From Steroidobacter agaridevorans (lineage in GTDB: Bacteria; Pseudomonadota; Gammaproteobacteria; Steroidobacterales; Steroidobacteraceae), in the NCBI RefSeq assembly GCF_009932555.1, contig NZ_BLJO01000006.1, positions 155,626 to 219,625 of the forward strand: 64,000 bases of DNA. The letters run 5' to 3'. The notes under the pieces were generated by a model. It did no database searches and was not told the origin of the DNA. It was given only the letters and a program-made list of their open reading frames with translations. Position 1 is the first letter of the stretch; the number at the start of each line of letters is the position of its first letter. A program made the position numbers and the translations under genes. Shown here piece by piece: positions 37,010-46,477 of the stretch.

Positions 37010-37825
37010 TCATAGGATTGCTGGCGTCAGGGGCGCGCACAAGCCGGCGATCGGCAGGGCGCCGCCGAGGCGGGCACATTGCACGATACTGTACGCGGTC
37101 AGCGTCGAAGTTTTCGGATTATCGGCCGCTGCACGCGCGAAAATATCGAACCGGAAGTGGCCGAACGCGCCGCGCGCCTCGATGCGGCCGAGCGGATCGG
37201 TCACGTTGCGCGATGACACCAACCTCACTCGGGTCGCGTCCATGCCCAAGCCCACCAAGGCAATGGCCACGCCGACATTGACGTTCTTCGGATACGCCAA
37301 CGCCGCCTCGCGCGCCGAGCCAGCGAAGAATTCGCGCTCCGCGTCCGAATGGTTTAAGTCGAGCACCTGCTCGGCCGCCGTTCCGCGCCACGCATGCGGC
37401 GGCTTGAAAGATGTGTAGGTGACTTCATCCAACCCCGCGAGCCGCGCAGCCAACAATCCATCGAGACCTGCGATCGCGCCCGCCGGCAACAGCGCGCGCC
37501 CACCGCCCTGTTCCGCTGTGAGCAACTCGCTTCTGACCTGATCATCCGCAAGCGCGCCTACCGACGAGATAATCACGTCGATTCCGGCTCGCAGTAACGG
37601 CGCGACGAATTCCTTCACGGCCGAATGGCCGGCGCATTCCATGACGACTTGCGGGCGCGCAGCGATCAGCGCATCTACATCGTGGACAGCCTGCGGAGCC
37701 TCGCGGCCGGGCCGGACCAGCACGGCCCTCAGGGTCTCGGTCTCGCCCAGCTTGTCTAGGCCGGTCAGGACCTCGCGCCCCATGGCGCCGAAGCCGATCA
37801 TGCCGAGCCGCGGATTACGTCGCAT
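37010..37825 (-). CDS. Aspartate dehydrogenase-like oxidoreductase
   Basis: 271 residues. An N-terminal Rossmann fold (GMIGFGAMGREVLTGL) and the C-terminal region with YPKNVNVGVAIALVGLGMD match L-aspartate dehydrogenase (NadX/DUF108), which interconverts aspartate and iminosuccinate/oxaloacetate with NAD(P). ECAGHSAVKEF and the SFKPPHAWRGT segment fit the family. It is divergent from mhpF with operator D between. Its presence in a ring-cleavage cluster is unusual; it might act on an imine or amino-dicarboxylate from a nitrogenous substrate. That role is inference. Confidence 0.8.
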   Translation of the reverse strand: MRRNPRLGMIGFGAMGREVLTGLDKLGETETLRAVLVRPGREAPQAVHDVDALIAARPQVVMECAGHSAVKEFVAPLLRAGIDVIISSVGALADDQVRSELLTAEQGGGRALLPAGAIAGLDGLLAARLAGLDEVTYTSFKPPHAWRGTAAEQVLDLNHSDAEREFFAGSAREAALAYPKNVNVGVAIALVGLGMDATRVRLVSSRNVTDPLGRIEARGAFGHFRFDIFARAAADNPKTSTLTAYSIVQCARLGGALPIAGLCAPLTPAIL

Positions 37826-37867
37826 CGGTAGCCTCAGGACCGCCGTCCAGCGGTGGTATTTGATAAT

Positions 37868-37886
37868 ATTGTATGATCATACTACC
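37868..37886. promoter_or_regulatory. Operator D: perfect palindrome between AspDH-like gene and mhpF
   Basis: GTATGATCATAC at 37871-37882 is a perfect 12-base palindrome, extended as ATTGTATGATCATACTACC. It contains TATGAT on both strands, so it may overlap divergent -10 elements. It is the clearest copy of the island motif. Confidence 0.65.
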
Positions 37887-37918
37887 TTAATGACATCCCT
37901 TCACCCGGACTACAGGGC

Positions 37919-38869
37919 ATGGAACCGACACAGCGCGTCCCGGTAGCCATCATCGGCTCCGGCAACATCGGCACGGACCTGATGATCAAGATCCTGCGCA
38001 CCAGCCGCACCTTGCGGATGGCTGCCATGGTCGGCGTCGATCCTCAATCGGAAGGCTTGGCCCGCGCCAAGCGACTTGGCGTCGCGACGACGGCCCAGGG
38101 CATCGACGGCTTCCTCGCCATGCCGGAATTCAAAGAGGTCCGGCTGGTGTTCGACGCCACCTCCGCCGGCGCCCACAAACATCACGACTCGGTGTTGCGC
38201 GCTCATGGCAAGACTCTGATCGATTTGACCCCGGCCGCAGTCGGTCCGTTCGTCATTCCGCCAGTCAACGGCGATCAGCATCTCGGCGCGCCGAATCTGA
38301 ATATGGTGACTTGCGGCGGCCAGGCGACCATTCCCATCGTCGCCGCAGTCGGCAAAGTCGCGCCGGTGTTGTACGCGGAGATCGTCGCGTCGATCGCCAG
38401 CAAGTCCGCCGGCCCCGGCACGCGAGCAAACATTGATGAGTTCACTGAGACCACGGCACGAGCCATCGAACAGGTAGGCGGGGCGCAGCACGGTAAGGCC
38501 ATTATCGTGCTGAACCCCGCCGAGCCTCCGCTGGTGATGCGCGATACGGTGTTTTGTTTGACCGCCCTCGCGGACGAAAGCGCGATCGAAGCATCGGTGC
38601 AAAAGATGGTCTCCGAAGTGCAAAGTTACGTACCGGGCTATCGCTTGAAACAGCGCGTGCAGTTCGAGCGCGTCGGCCCGGGCGTCAAGCTGCCGTTCAA
38701 AGGCGTCGATGAATCATTCGTCGGACTCAAAGTCAGCGTATTCCTCGAAGTCGAAGGCGCTGCGCATTACCTGCCGGCCTACGCGGGAAATCTCGATATC
38801 ATGACGTCTGCCGCGCTACGCACCGCCGAGCGTGTGGCCCTCAATCTTAGCGCGGAGATCGCCGCATGA
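37919..38869 (+). CDS. mhpF: Acetaldehyde dehydrogenase (acylating), MhpF/CarF-like
   Basis: 316 residues, standard. The NAD-binding [12 protein letters not shown] and the catalytic Cys in [13 protein letters not shown] are intact. It converts acetaldehyde to acetyl-CoA, receiving it by channelling from the aldolase encoded next; the two genes overlap as ATGA, as in other meta pathways. ATG at 37919 has a very close CAGGG, so initiation may be weak or the start could differ slightly. Confidence 0.95.
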   Translation: MEPTQRVPVAIIGSGNIGTDLMIKILRTSRTLRMAAMVGVDPQSEGLARAKRLGVATTAQGIDGFLAMPEFKEVRLVFDATSAGAHKHHDSVLRAHGKTLIDLTPAAVGPFVIPPVNGDQHLGAPNLNMVTCGGQATIPIVAAVGKVAPVLYAEIVASIASKSAGPGTRANIDEFTETTARAIEQVGGAQHGKAIIVLNPAEPPLVMRDTVFCLTALADESAIEASVQKMVSEVQSYVPGYRLKQRVQFERVGPGVKLPFKGVDESFVGLKVSVFLEVEGAAHYLPAYAGNLDIMTSAALRTAERVALNLSAEIAA

Positions 38870-39903
38870 GCCCGACCAGCAAGCTCTACATTCAAGATGT
38901 GACTTTGCGCGATGGCATGCACGCCATCCGCCATCAATACGGTATCGAGCACGTCAAGGCGATTGCTCGAGCGCTCGATGAAGCTCGCGTCGACGCCATC
39001 GAAGTCGCGCACGGCGACGGGCTTGCCGGTTCGTCGTTCAATTATGGCTTCGGCAAGCACACCGATTGGGAATGGATCGAAGCCGTCGCCAGCGTCATCG
39101 AGCACGCGAAGCTCACGACGCTGCTGCTGCCGGGCATCGGCACCGTTCACGACCTGCGCCATGCATTCGATCTGGGCGTGCGCTCGGTGCGCATCGCCAC
39201 TCACTGCACCGAAGCAGATGTTTCTCAGCAGCACATCGAATACGCGCGCAAGCTCGGCATGGATGTCTCAGGCTTCTTGATGATGAGCCACATGAGCCCG
39301 CCGGAGCAGCTCGCTGCGCAGGCGAAGTTGATGGAAACATACGGCGCGCATTGCGTGTATGTGACCGACTCGGGCGGCGCGATGACGATGGACGACACGG
39401 CCGCTCGCTTCCAGGCTTACGACCGCGTGCTGAAACCTGAAACTGAGCGCGGCATTCACGCGCATCACAACCTGAGCCTCGGCGTCGCGAACTCCATTCT
39501 CGCCGTGAAGAACGGTGCGATTCGCGTCGACGCCAGCCTCGCCGGCATGGGCGCAGGCGCGGGCAATGCGCCGCTGGAAGTTTTCATCGCCACCGCCGAT
39601 GTGTACGGATGGCAGCACGGCTGCGACCTGTTCAAGCTGATGGACGCCGCAGAAGATCTGGTCCGTCCGCTGCAGGACCGGCCGGTGCGCGTCGATCGCG
39701 AAACTCTCACGCTCGGTTATGCCGGCGTTTATTCCTCCTTCCTGCGCCACGCCGAAAAGGCCGCGGCGATGTACGGACTCGACACTCGCACCATCCTGGT
39801 CGAGCTCGGCCGGCGTCGCATGGTCGGCGGTCAGGAAGACATGATCACCGACGTCGCGCTCGACCTCGTGCGAGCTCGCGACGCCGAGAAACTTGCGTCG
39901 TAA
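38866..39903 (+). CDS. mhpE: 4-Hydroxy-2-oxovalerate aldolase, MhpE/CarE-like
   Basis: 345 residues. It cleaves 4-hydroxy-2-oxovalerate to pyruvate and acetaldehyde in complex with MhpF. The N-terminal [16 protein letters not shown] (metal Asp and catalytic His) and the metal HxH in [18 protein letters not shown] are present, as is the C-terminal communication domain that contacts the dehydrogenase. Translationally coupled to mhpF. Confidence 0.96.
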   Translation: MSPTSKLYIQDVTLRDGMHAIRHQYGIEHVKAIARALDEARVDAIEVAHGDGLAGSSFNYGFGKHTDWEWIEAVASVIEHAKLTTLLLPGIGTVHDLRHAFDLGVRSVRIATHCTEADVSQQHIEYARKLGMDVSGFLMMSHMSPPEQLAAQAKLMETYGAHCVYVTDSGGAMTMDDTAARFQAYDRVLKPETERGIHAHHNLSLGVANSILAVKNGAIRVDASLAGMGAGAGNAPLEVFIATADVYGWQHGCDLFKLMDAAEDLVRPLQDRPVRVDRETLTLGYAGVYSSFLRHAEKAAAMYGLDTRTILVELGRRRMVGGQEDMITDVALDLVRARDAEKLAS

Positions 39904-39936
39904 ATAAATCCGCCCCCCTTTTTGATCGAGACGTTT

Positions 39937-40788
39937 ATGGCCGCCAATCCGAAGCCAGCAGTTCCGCCCAGCCAGAGCTACCAGACCATCACCGCCGACC
40001 GGCTGACGCCGACCATCGGCGCCGTCATCTCGGGCATCGATCTGAGCAAGCCGCTGAGCGAGCAGCAGATCGCCGACCTGAATGCGGCCATCGCCGATCA
40101 TCAGGTGATTTTCTTCCGCAACCAGTCGCTCGATCCGCCGTCGTTGAAGCGCGTCGGCCAGTATTTCGGCGAGCTGCAGATCCACGCGCTGCAGGGCCTG
40201 CCGGATCATCCGGAAGTGCGCAAACTGCAGGCGGATGCGAATTCGAAGCACGTTGCCGGCGAGGAGTGGCACACCGACATGTCGTGCGCGACGATTCCGC
40301 CGATGGGCAGCATTCTCTATTTGCACACGCTGCCGACGATGGGCGGCGACACCGTGTTCGCGAGCATGTATGCCGCGTACGAAGCTTTGTCGGATCGCAT
40401 GAAGGCCTATCTCGAAGGCCTCACCGCGACGCATGACGGCAAGCTCGCCTTCGGTCGCTTCAATCCCGATGGCAAATTCCCGGTCGCGGTGCATCCGGTC
40501 ATTCGCACCCATCCGGTGACGGGCCGCAAAGTGCTGTTCGTGAACAAGGGCTTCACTGCGCGCATCAACGAAGTGCCCGACGCGGAGAGCGCGGCGATCC
40601 TGCAGTTCCTGTTCCATCACTGCGAGAACGCGTACTTCCAGGTGCGCTTCCGTTGGGAGCCGCATTCGGTGGCGTTCTGGGATAACCGCTGCACGCAGCA
40701 CCTGGCGATCTGGGATTACTACCCGCAGCTGCGCTCGGGCTTCCGCGTGCAGATCGCGGACAAGGGCGGTCCGAAAGAATCCGCCTGA
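39937..40788 (+). CDS. TauD/TfdA-family Fe(II)/2-oxoglutarate dioxygenase
   Basis: 283 residues from the ATG at 39937. The facial triad is HTD in GEEWHTDMSC plus a distal His in RCTQHLAIWDYYP, with the 2-oxoglutarate Arg in RSGFRVQIA. Family members release sulfite from sulfonates, cleave ether side chains such as 2,4-D, or hydroxylate small acids. It is the third gene after mhpF-mhpE and ends at a strong terminator, so it is part of this pathway's regulon. The substrate cannot be read from the sequence. Confidence 0.88.
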   Translation: MAANPKPAVPPSQSYQTITADRLTPTIGAVISGIDLSKPLSEQQIADLNAAIADHQVIFFRNQSLDPPSLKRVGQYFGELQIHALQGLPDHPEVRKLQADANSKHVAGEEWHTDMSCATIPPMGSILYLHTLPTMGGDTVFASMYAAYEALSDRMKAYLEGLTATHDGKLAFGRFNPDGKFPVAVHPVIRTHPVTGRKVLFVNKGFTARINEVPDAESAAILQFLFHHCENAYFQVRFRWEPHSVAFWDNRCTQHLAIWDYYPQLRSGFRVQIADKGGPKESA

Positions 40789-40812
40789 GGCTGGGAAAAG
40801 GTTAATGAGGCT

Positions 40813-40845
40813 AGCCCGAGGTCTGCGGACCTCGGGCTTTTTTTA
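40813..40845 (+). terminator. Intrinsic terminator of the mhpF-mhpE-TauD operon
   Basis: AGCCCGAGGTC (40813-40823) and GACCTCGGGCT (40828-40838) form a perfect 11-bp stem with a TGCG loop, followed by TTTTTTATT. Confidence 0.95.
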
Positions 40846-40849
40846 TTCT

Positions 40850-42133
40850 TCAGGTGACCGAGATCGGCCCGCCGCGAGCGCGCTCGCCGTACGGACGTAA
40901 CATCAGCACCAGCACGATCGCCAGCACACACAGCGGCACGCCCAACGCGAGGATGGCTTTGTATGAGCCCGTGTAGTCGAACACGGCGCCGAAGGCCACC
41001 GGGCTCAGGCTCATTGCAACCATCACTGCCGAGAACATCGCCCCGAAGATCTGCGCGAAGTTCTTCAAGCCGAAGTAGCGGCTGGTGAGATACGCGAGCA
41101 TGTCGACCTCCGCGCCCAAGCTCAGGCCGAGCATGATGGCCGCGACGACGAATGCCCAGATCGGCAACGGCGCGGACAACAGTCCCAGACCGATCGCCGA
41201 CAATGAGAAGAACACGAAGGCGATGCGCCGGGCGTCATAACGATCGACCAGGAAACCGATCAGCAGTCGCCCGCCGAAGGCGGACCAACCAAACGCCGAC
41301 GCCAGACCCGCGGCGAGACTCTCCGGCACACCGCGATCCTGAAGCATCGGCACCATGTGCGGGATCAGCCCGTACAGCACGAACGCCAGGCCCGAGAAGA
41401 TCGTGATCAAACTCCAGAAGTCACGGCGAGCCATCGCTTCAGCCAGCGTGTCGCCGCTCGCAACGGGCTGCTGATCCGCCGGCGCATCGGACGCCGCACC
41501 GTCAGGATGCAAGCCCAGCGACTGCGGCTTCTCATGGAGCAGGAACACAACCATCGGCAGCGTGAACAACAACATGATCAAGCCGAGACCGAAATACCCG
41601 CCCCGCCAGCCGAAGTGCGATACGAATTCCTGCGTCACCAGCGGAACGTAACCGAATCCCAGACCGGTGCCGCTGCCGGCGATGCCGATTGCGAGCCCGC
41701 GCCGACGATCGAACCACGATGTCAGCACGCGCATGTAGGGCACGCTGTTCGTGCCCACGGCGATCGTGCCCATCGCCACGTACAGCGCGATGAACTGCCA
41801 GTAGTTGCCGATCATCGAGGCGGCGAGGAAACAAAGACCGAAGACGACGATCGACGGCACCAGCACCCGCTTCACGCCGAAGCGATCGACGAGCCGTCCC
41901 ATGAACGGCAGCGAGACCGCCGTGCATAACATCATCACCGACACGGCGGCGCTGATCGCCGTGCGGCTCCAGCCGAACTCTTCCCCGATCGGGCCGCCCA
42001 ACAGAAACAACGAGGACAACCCGAACGCGGCCGGCCCGGTGGAGATGCCGAGCAGGCACACCACGACGGTGACCCAGCCCCGCACGAACATCGGTTGGGG
42101 CGGAGCTTTGGAAAGGGACTGCGCTTCAGCCAT
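40850..42133 (-). CDS. MFS transporter (monocarboxylate/oxalate-formate-like)
   Basis: 427 residues from the ATG at 42133. Twelve hydrophobic segments are visible in two halves, with the MFS signature between helices 2 and 3 (GRLVDRFGVKRVLV) and a related DRYDARRIAFVF in the second half. Loops and length resemble MFS members that carry aromatic or organic acids. A terminator lies just upstream, so it needs its own promoter or read-through from the TonB receptor gene. It probably imports the substrate of the island across the inner membrane. Confidence 0.88.
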   Translation of the reverse strand: MAEAQSLSKAPPQPMFVRGWVTVVVCLLGISTGPAAFGLSSLFLLGGPIGEEFGWSRTAISAAVSVMMLCTAVSLPFMGRLVDRFGVKRVLVPSIVVFGLCFLAASMIGNYWQFIALYVAMGTIAVGTNSVPYMRVLTSWFDRRRGLAIGIAGSGTGLGFGYVPLVTQEFVSHFGWRGGYFGLGLIMLLFTLPMVVFLLHEKPQSLGLHPDGAASDAPADQQPVASGDTLAEAMARRDFWSLITIFSGLAFVLYGLIPHMVPMLQDRGVPESLAAGLASAFGWSAFGGRLLIGFLVDRYDARRIAFVFFSLSAIGLGLLSAPLPIWAFVVAAIMLGLSLGAEVDMLAYLTSRYFGLKNFAQIFGAMFSAVMVAMSLSPVAFGAVFDYTGSYKAILALGVPLCVLAIVLVLMLRPYGERARGGPISVT

Positions 42134-42156
42134 GGAGGATCGGGATCGATTGATAA

Positions 42157-42191
42157 ACAAAAAGCGGCCGCCCCACCAGGGAGCGGCCGCC
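42157..42191 (-). terminator. Intrinsic terminator of the TonB receptor gene
   Basis: Two GCGGCCGC arms (42164-42171 and 42183-42190) form a stem; read on the minus strand they are followed by TTTTTGTTT. It lies between the receptor stop and the MFS start. Confidence 0.75.
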
Positions 42192-42208
42192 GCACTTTGC
42201 CGAGTTGC

Positions 42209-44449
42209 TTAGAAGCGGGTCGACACGCGTACACCCGCGGTCATCGGACGCGCGGTATAGACGCGGAAGCCGTCGCCAGTCACGCGCAGACCCAGATCCG
42301 GCACTTCGTCGGTGACATTGTCGACGAAGATGCTGGTATCCCAAGCGCCGAAGCGCACGCCGAAACGCACTCCCATCATGAAGTAGTCTTCCAGCGCCTG
42401 ATAGTTGGTCGGGCCGAACGAGCTGTTGAACGCCGTGTACGACACGCTTCGATAATTGAAGTTGGCGTTGGCGTAGCCCGTGAGATCGGACGAGAACGGA
42501 ATCTCGTACTGAGCGGAGCCCGCCATCGACCATTTCGGGCTGTACGGAATGCGATCGCCCTCGCGGCCGTATGGCGTCGTGGGATCTGGCGGGACCGGCA
42601 TGTCTTCCGACAGGCGCGAATCGGTGTACGTCGCACCGATGTTCAGGGTCAAGCTGTCGGTGGGCTGCGCATTGACCTGCAACTCCAGACCGTTCACGTA
42701 GCTCTTACCGGCGTTGCCGATGAACGCGAAGATGGCGTTCGGATCCTGCAGGGAAATCTGCTGATCCGACCAGTCGATGCGATACACCGACAGCTCGGTG
42801 TACAGCGCGCGATCGAACATGTAGCTCTTCACGCCCAGTTCGTAGTTCCACAGCGTGTCGGAACCGTACTGCGCCGGCACGCTGACGCCGCGAGATGCCG
42901 CCGAACGCCAATCGTTCACGCCGCCAGGACGGAAGCCCGAAGCGATGCGAGCATAAAACGTGGTGTCGTCCGTGGCCGCATACGCCAGTGCGAAGTTGTA
43001 GCTGAGCTCGTCTTCGCTGATGGTCTCGTCGAGCAACACGCGATCCACGGTCTGCGGCGGGCGAGCCAGTTCCTGCGTCTCGATCTTGCCCTCGAAGATA
43101 TCCGCGTCGTAGTAGCGGATGCCGACGGTGCCGGTCCATTGCTCGGCGAACTTGTACTCGACTTCGGTGAACAGCGCGAGCTGATCGATGTTGGTGTTGC
43201 TGTAGCCCGAATTGATGTCGTTGCCGGCGAAGCCGTTGGATACGCAATCCTCATGGAACTTGCAGGGCGCGACGCCGCTATCGTCGAACACGAACAACGC
43301 GGCGTTCGTGACCTCGGACTCGAGCTCCGCATAGAACGCGCCGGCGACGACCTGGAACGGGCCGTCAAACGACGACGCGAAGCGCACTTCCGAGGACCAG
43401 TTGGAAATCTCCTGGCCCTGGTGATACGCGAGATCGAACGGCAAGCCGAAGAAGCGCGCGGTCGGCGTACTGTCGCGCGAGAAAAACAGCTCGCGATCCA
43501 TGTACGAACTGGTCGCGGTGAAGGTGCCGAAGTCGGTGGTGTAATCCGCCACCAGGCTGAACAGCTGGGTCTCGTCTTCGAACGGCTCGAGCGTCGGCGA
43601 AATATTCTGATAGTCGGGCTGGCCGAACTCGAAGTATTGCGAGCCGTCCGCCTCGGTCTCCTGGTACAGGCCGGTCGCGGTGATCTTCAACGCGTCGGTG
43701 AGCTGCGAGGCCAGGATCAATCGTCCGCCCCAGATGCCCTGGTCGTTGACGTTTTCCTTGGCACCCGCCGAGCTGGTCTGATCGATGTAGCCGCCGCCGG
43801 AATCGCCCCACACCACGGCGCGCGCACCGAGCTTGTCCTGGATCAGCGGGACGTTCGCCATGAACTCGCCCTGATACAGCTCGTTGCCGTCCTTCACCGA
43901 GGCGGCCGAGCCGCTGAAGCCGAACTCGGACTTCGACAGATCCGGCTTGTTGGTGATGAAGCGCACCGTGCCGCTCATGGAACCGGCGCCGAACAAGGTG
44001 CCCTGCGGACCCTTCAGGACTTCCACGCGCTGCATGTCGTGCAGCTGGATGTTCGGCTGATTGTCGCTGCCGCCATCGAGGCCGAGGCCGGTGATGACCG
44101 CTTCGTCGAAGTACAAGCCGACGGTGGGCTTGCCCGACGAGGAAATGCCGCGGACGATGATCTGGTTGTCACCCACGCCGCGGTTGTTGACCTGGATGGA
44201 CGGATCCAAGCGCGTAAAGCTCTCCAGCGAGAACGCCTGGCTCTCGCGAATGGCATCGCCGCTCACGGCGGCAATGGCCGCGGGGGTGTCCTTCATCGTC
44301 GTTTCGCGCTTGGTCGCGGTAACGATGATCTCCTCGACGACCAACTCCTGCGCGTTGGCGACAGTGACCATGGCGGTCGCCGCCAGCGCGACGGCCTGGC
44401 CGATCCGGACGGCGACCCGACCACCGTGCCGGTTAATGTTGACTCTCAT
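42209..44449 (-). CDS. TonB-dependent outer-membrane receptor
   Basis: 746 residues. A signal peptide (about 1-33, ending VANAQ) is followed by EEIIVTATKRETTM (TonB-box/plug start), the plug domain with RVEVLKGPQGTLFGAGSMSG, and a beta-barrel ending in aromatic Phe (VSTRF), as outer-membrane proteins do. It belongs to the large sphingomonad/xanthomonad class that imports organic compounds rather than only siderophores. Operator E lies upstream, tying it to the aromatic regulon. It probably brings a bulky aromatic compound across the outer membrane. Confidence 0.93.
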   Translation of the reverse strand: MRVNINRHGGRVAVRIGQAVALAATAMVTVANAQELVVEEIIVTATKRETTMKDTPAAIAAVSGDAIRESQAFSLESFTRLDPSIQVNNRGVGDNQIIVRGISSSGKPTVGLYFDEAVITGLGLDGGSDNQPNIQLHDMQRVEVLKGPQGTLFGAGSMSGTVRFITNKPDLSKSEFGFSGSAASVKDGNELYQGEFMANVPLIQDKLGARAVVWGDSGGGYIDQTSSAGAKENVNDQGIWGGRLILASQLTDALKITATGLYQETEADGSQYFEFGQPDYQNISPTLEPFEDETQLFSLVADYTTDFGTFTATSSYMDRELFFSRDSTPTARFFGLPFDLAYHQGQEISNWSSEVRFASSFDGPFQVVAGAFYAELESEVTNAALFVFDDSGVAPCKFHEDCVSNGFAGNDINSGYSNTNIDQLALFTEVEYKFAEQWTGTVGIRYYDADIFEGKIETQELARPPQTVDRVLLDETISEDELSYNFALAYAATDDTTFYARIASGFRPGGVNDWRSAASRGVSVPAQYGSDTLWNYELGVKSYMFDRALYTELSVYRIDWSDQQISLQDPNAIFAFIGNAGKSYVNGLELQVNAQPTDSLTLNIGATYTDSRLSEDMPVPPDPTTPYGREGDRIPYSPKWSMAGSAQYEIPFSSDLTGYANANFNYRSVSYTAFNSSFGPTNYQALEDYFMMGVRFGVRFGAWDTSIFVDNVTDEVPDLGLRVTGDGFRVYTARPMTAGVRVSTRF

Positions 44450-44560
44450 GCAAGCTCCTCACAGTTAAGCGACGCGAACCGCGTCGCGCTCCCCACACCC
44501 CAGAAACCTTTCGCACTGCAACTTGCATACCACCATTTGAACCGACGATACGATGGTATT

Positions 44561-44584
44561 TTTGTATGATGTATTACGATCATA
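44561..44584. promoter_or_regulatory. Operator E between TonB receptor and tannase-like gene
   Basis: TTTGTATGATG begins at 44561. TATGAT (44565-44570) pairs with ATCATA (44579-44584) across eight bases. It lies in the 279-base divergent region, about 112 bases from the receptor start and 145 from the esterase start. Confidence 0.55.
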
Positions 44585-44728
44585 GAGAGCCTGGCGATGA
44601 CAATTCAAGCCTGACTCGCGTCGGAATCGCGGCAAAGTTGGTGCAGTGGCGCACAGTTCATGCACCGTCTTTGCACGAAGCGACCTGAGGGAAGAGATTC
44701 TTAACCCGCCGAGACGATAGGAGAGCCC

Positions 44729-46330
44729 GTGCAGTTCACCACAAAGGCCCTTGGTGCCAATTTCGTATTCTTTGTAGCGTTCCTTGCGGCAAGTAGTGGC
44801 GCACACGCGTCGCAGAGCTCGCCCGTCATGGCAACGATCGACACTCAGATCGGCGGCGCGATGGCCTGCGAGCGCCTGGTCGAGGAGGATTTCAAGAACA
44901 CCTTCGAAGCGCCGCTCTCGGTGCTTTCGGCAAAGCTGGTTCCGGCGAAGGATGGCGCCGCCGAATATTGCGCCGTCAACGGCGTCATTCAGCCGCAGAT
45001 TCAGTTTGAAATGCGCTTGCCGAGCAAGAGCTGGAACGGCCGTTATTTTCAGACGGGTTGCGGCGGCTTCTGCGGCGTCATCGGCATCAACAACTGCGCC
45101 GATGCGCTGGCGGACAACTTCGTCGTCGCCGCTCACAACATGGGTCACGTCGGACTGGTCATCAAGGATCCTGTCTGGGGGAGCGATCCCACGCTCCGCG
45201 AAGACTACGCTGGCCGTTCCACGCATTTGATGTCCGTTGCCGGTAAGGCACTGGCCGAACGTTACTACGGTAAGAGACCAGCGCGCTCGTATTTTCGCGG
45301 CTGTTCGACCGGCGGTAGAGAGGGACTTTCCGAAGCACAACGCTACCCCGGCGACTTCGACGGCATCATTGCGGGCGATCCCGCATTTCCCGGCCGCCTC
45401 GGTGCGATCGCGAACAACTGGGATGCACAGAAGCTGTTGCGCGACGACGGCTCCGAAGTTTTTACGCCCGCCAAGCTCGCCGTGCTGAACGCGGGTGTCA
45501 TGAAATCGTGTGACAAGCTCGACGGCCTCGTCGACGGCATCCTCACCGATCCGCGTGCGTGCACCTTCGACCCCGCCAAGCTTCAGTGCAAGAAAGACGA
45601 TGGGCCGGATTGCTTGACGGCCGAGCAGGTCGCTGCGGCGAAAGCGCTCTACAGTGGACCGGTCAACAGCAAGGGTGAGAAGTTGATGCCGGGCGCGACG
45701 CCTTACGGCAGCGAGCTTTCCTGGAGCGGCGCTGGCCGTCGTTCGCTCGCGGAAGGCTATTTGCGTTATCTCGCGTTCCCGACGAATCCGCCGGCCGACT
45801 ACAACTATCGCACTTTCAACTTCGACACCGACGTTGAGAAGACCGAAGAGATGGCGGCTTTGTACGATCCCGTCGCGCCTCACCAAGCACCCGATCTGCG
45901 CGAATTCGAACAACGCGGCGGCAAGCTCATCGTCTATCACGGCTGGGCCGACGCCGGCGTCTCACCGATGGCCCTGCTCGACTATTACGCCCAAGTGACT
46001 TCACGTCAGGGCGGCGGTGAGAAAGTGCGCGACTGGTTCCGCGTGTTCATGGTGCCCGGAATGTTCCATTGCCGCGGCGGCAATGCTCCTAACACGTTCG
46101 AGCTGTTGCCCGAGTTGGTGAAGTGGGTCGAGCAAGGCCAGGCGCCGGAGCGCGTTGTGGCCACTCAAAGCGGCCCGCAAGGTGTGGTCCGCACTCGCCC
46201 GCTGTTCCCGTATCCGGCCTATGCGAAGTACACAGGCAAGGGCGATGTGAATAGCGAAGCGAACTGGGTCAAAGCGTCGCCGAAGCAGGAACCGGACGAT
46301 CGGTTGGATTGGGCGCGGGCGCCGAAGTAA
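44729..46330 (+). CDS. Tannase/feruloyl esterase family secreted hydrolase
   Basis: 533 residues from a GTG five bases after ATAGGAGAG. A signal peptide covers about residues 1-27 (ASSGAHAS). The serine-hydrolase nucleophile is S193 in RGCSTGGREG, with Asp in YHGWADAGVSP and His in GMFHCRGGNAP; the two Cys next to Ser and His make the disulfide typical of this family. Members cleave esters of phenolic acids such as gallate or ferulate. It would act outside the inner membrane, releasing an aromatic unit for uptake. It shares operator E with the TonB receptor. Confidence 0.9.
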   Translation: MQFTTKALGANFVFFVAFLAASSGAHASQSSPVMATIDTQIGGAMACERLVEEDFKNTFEAPLSVLSAKLVPAKDGAAEYCAVNGVIQPQIQFEMRLPSKSWNGRYFQTGCGGFCGVIGINNCADALADNFVVAAHNMGHVGLVIKDPVWGSDPTLREDYAGRSTHLMSVAGKALAERYYGKRPARSYFRGCSTGGREGLSEAQRYPGDFDGIIAGDPAFPGRLGAIANNWDAQKLLRDDGSEVFTPAKLAVLNAGVMKSCDKLDGLVDGILTDPRACTFDPAKLQCKKDDGPDCLTAEQVAAAKALYSGPVNSKGEKLMPGATPYGSELSWSGAGRRSLAEGYLRYLAFPTNPPADYNYRTFNFDTDVEKTEEMAALYDPVAPHQAPDLREFEQRGGKLIVYHGWADAGVSPMALLDYYAQVTSRQGGGEKVRDWFRVFMVPGMFHCRGGNAPNTFELLPELVKWVEQGQAPERVVATQSGPQGVVRTRPLFPYPAYAKYTGKGDVNSEANWVKASPKQEPDDRLDWARAPK

Positions 46331-46345
46331 CGATTGTTCAGAAAC

Positions 46346-46376
46346 CTGGGCGCGTGCGGGCTTCGCACGCGCCCAG
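46346..46376 (+). terminator. Strong hairpin after the tannase-like gene
   Basis: CTGGGCGCGTGCG (46346-46358) and CGCACGCGCCCAG (46364-46376) form a perfect 13-bp stem. A T-run comes only about 14 bases later, so termination efficiency is uncertain. Confidence 0.6.
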
Positions 46377-46477
46377 CATCACGCGGAGTTTTCTTAGCGC
46401 GTCGAGCGCTGCGCTACCTGTTACTTGCGCAGCAAACGTGCAGTTGTAATATATCGTCACGTCGGCCAATCGACGGC

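Noticed and set aside
42164..42190. Pair of NotI sites (GCGGCCGC) as a cloning scar
   Set aside because: They are the two arms of a terminator stem with a T-run in the right direction, which explains them without engineering.
42095..44569. 824-codon open frame on the plus strand across the TonB receptor gene
   Set aside because: Antisense shadow; the minus-strand frame has signal peptide, plug, barrel and terminal Phe.
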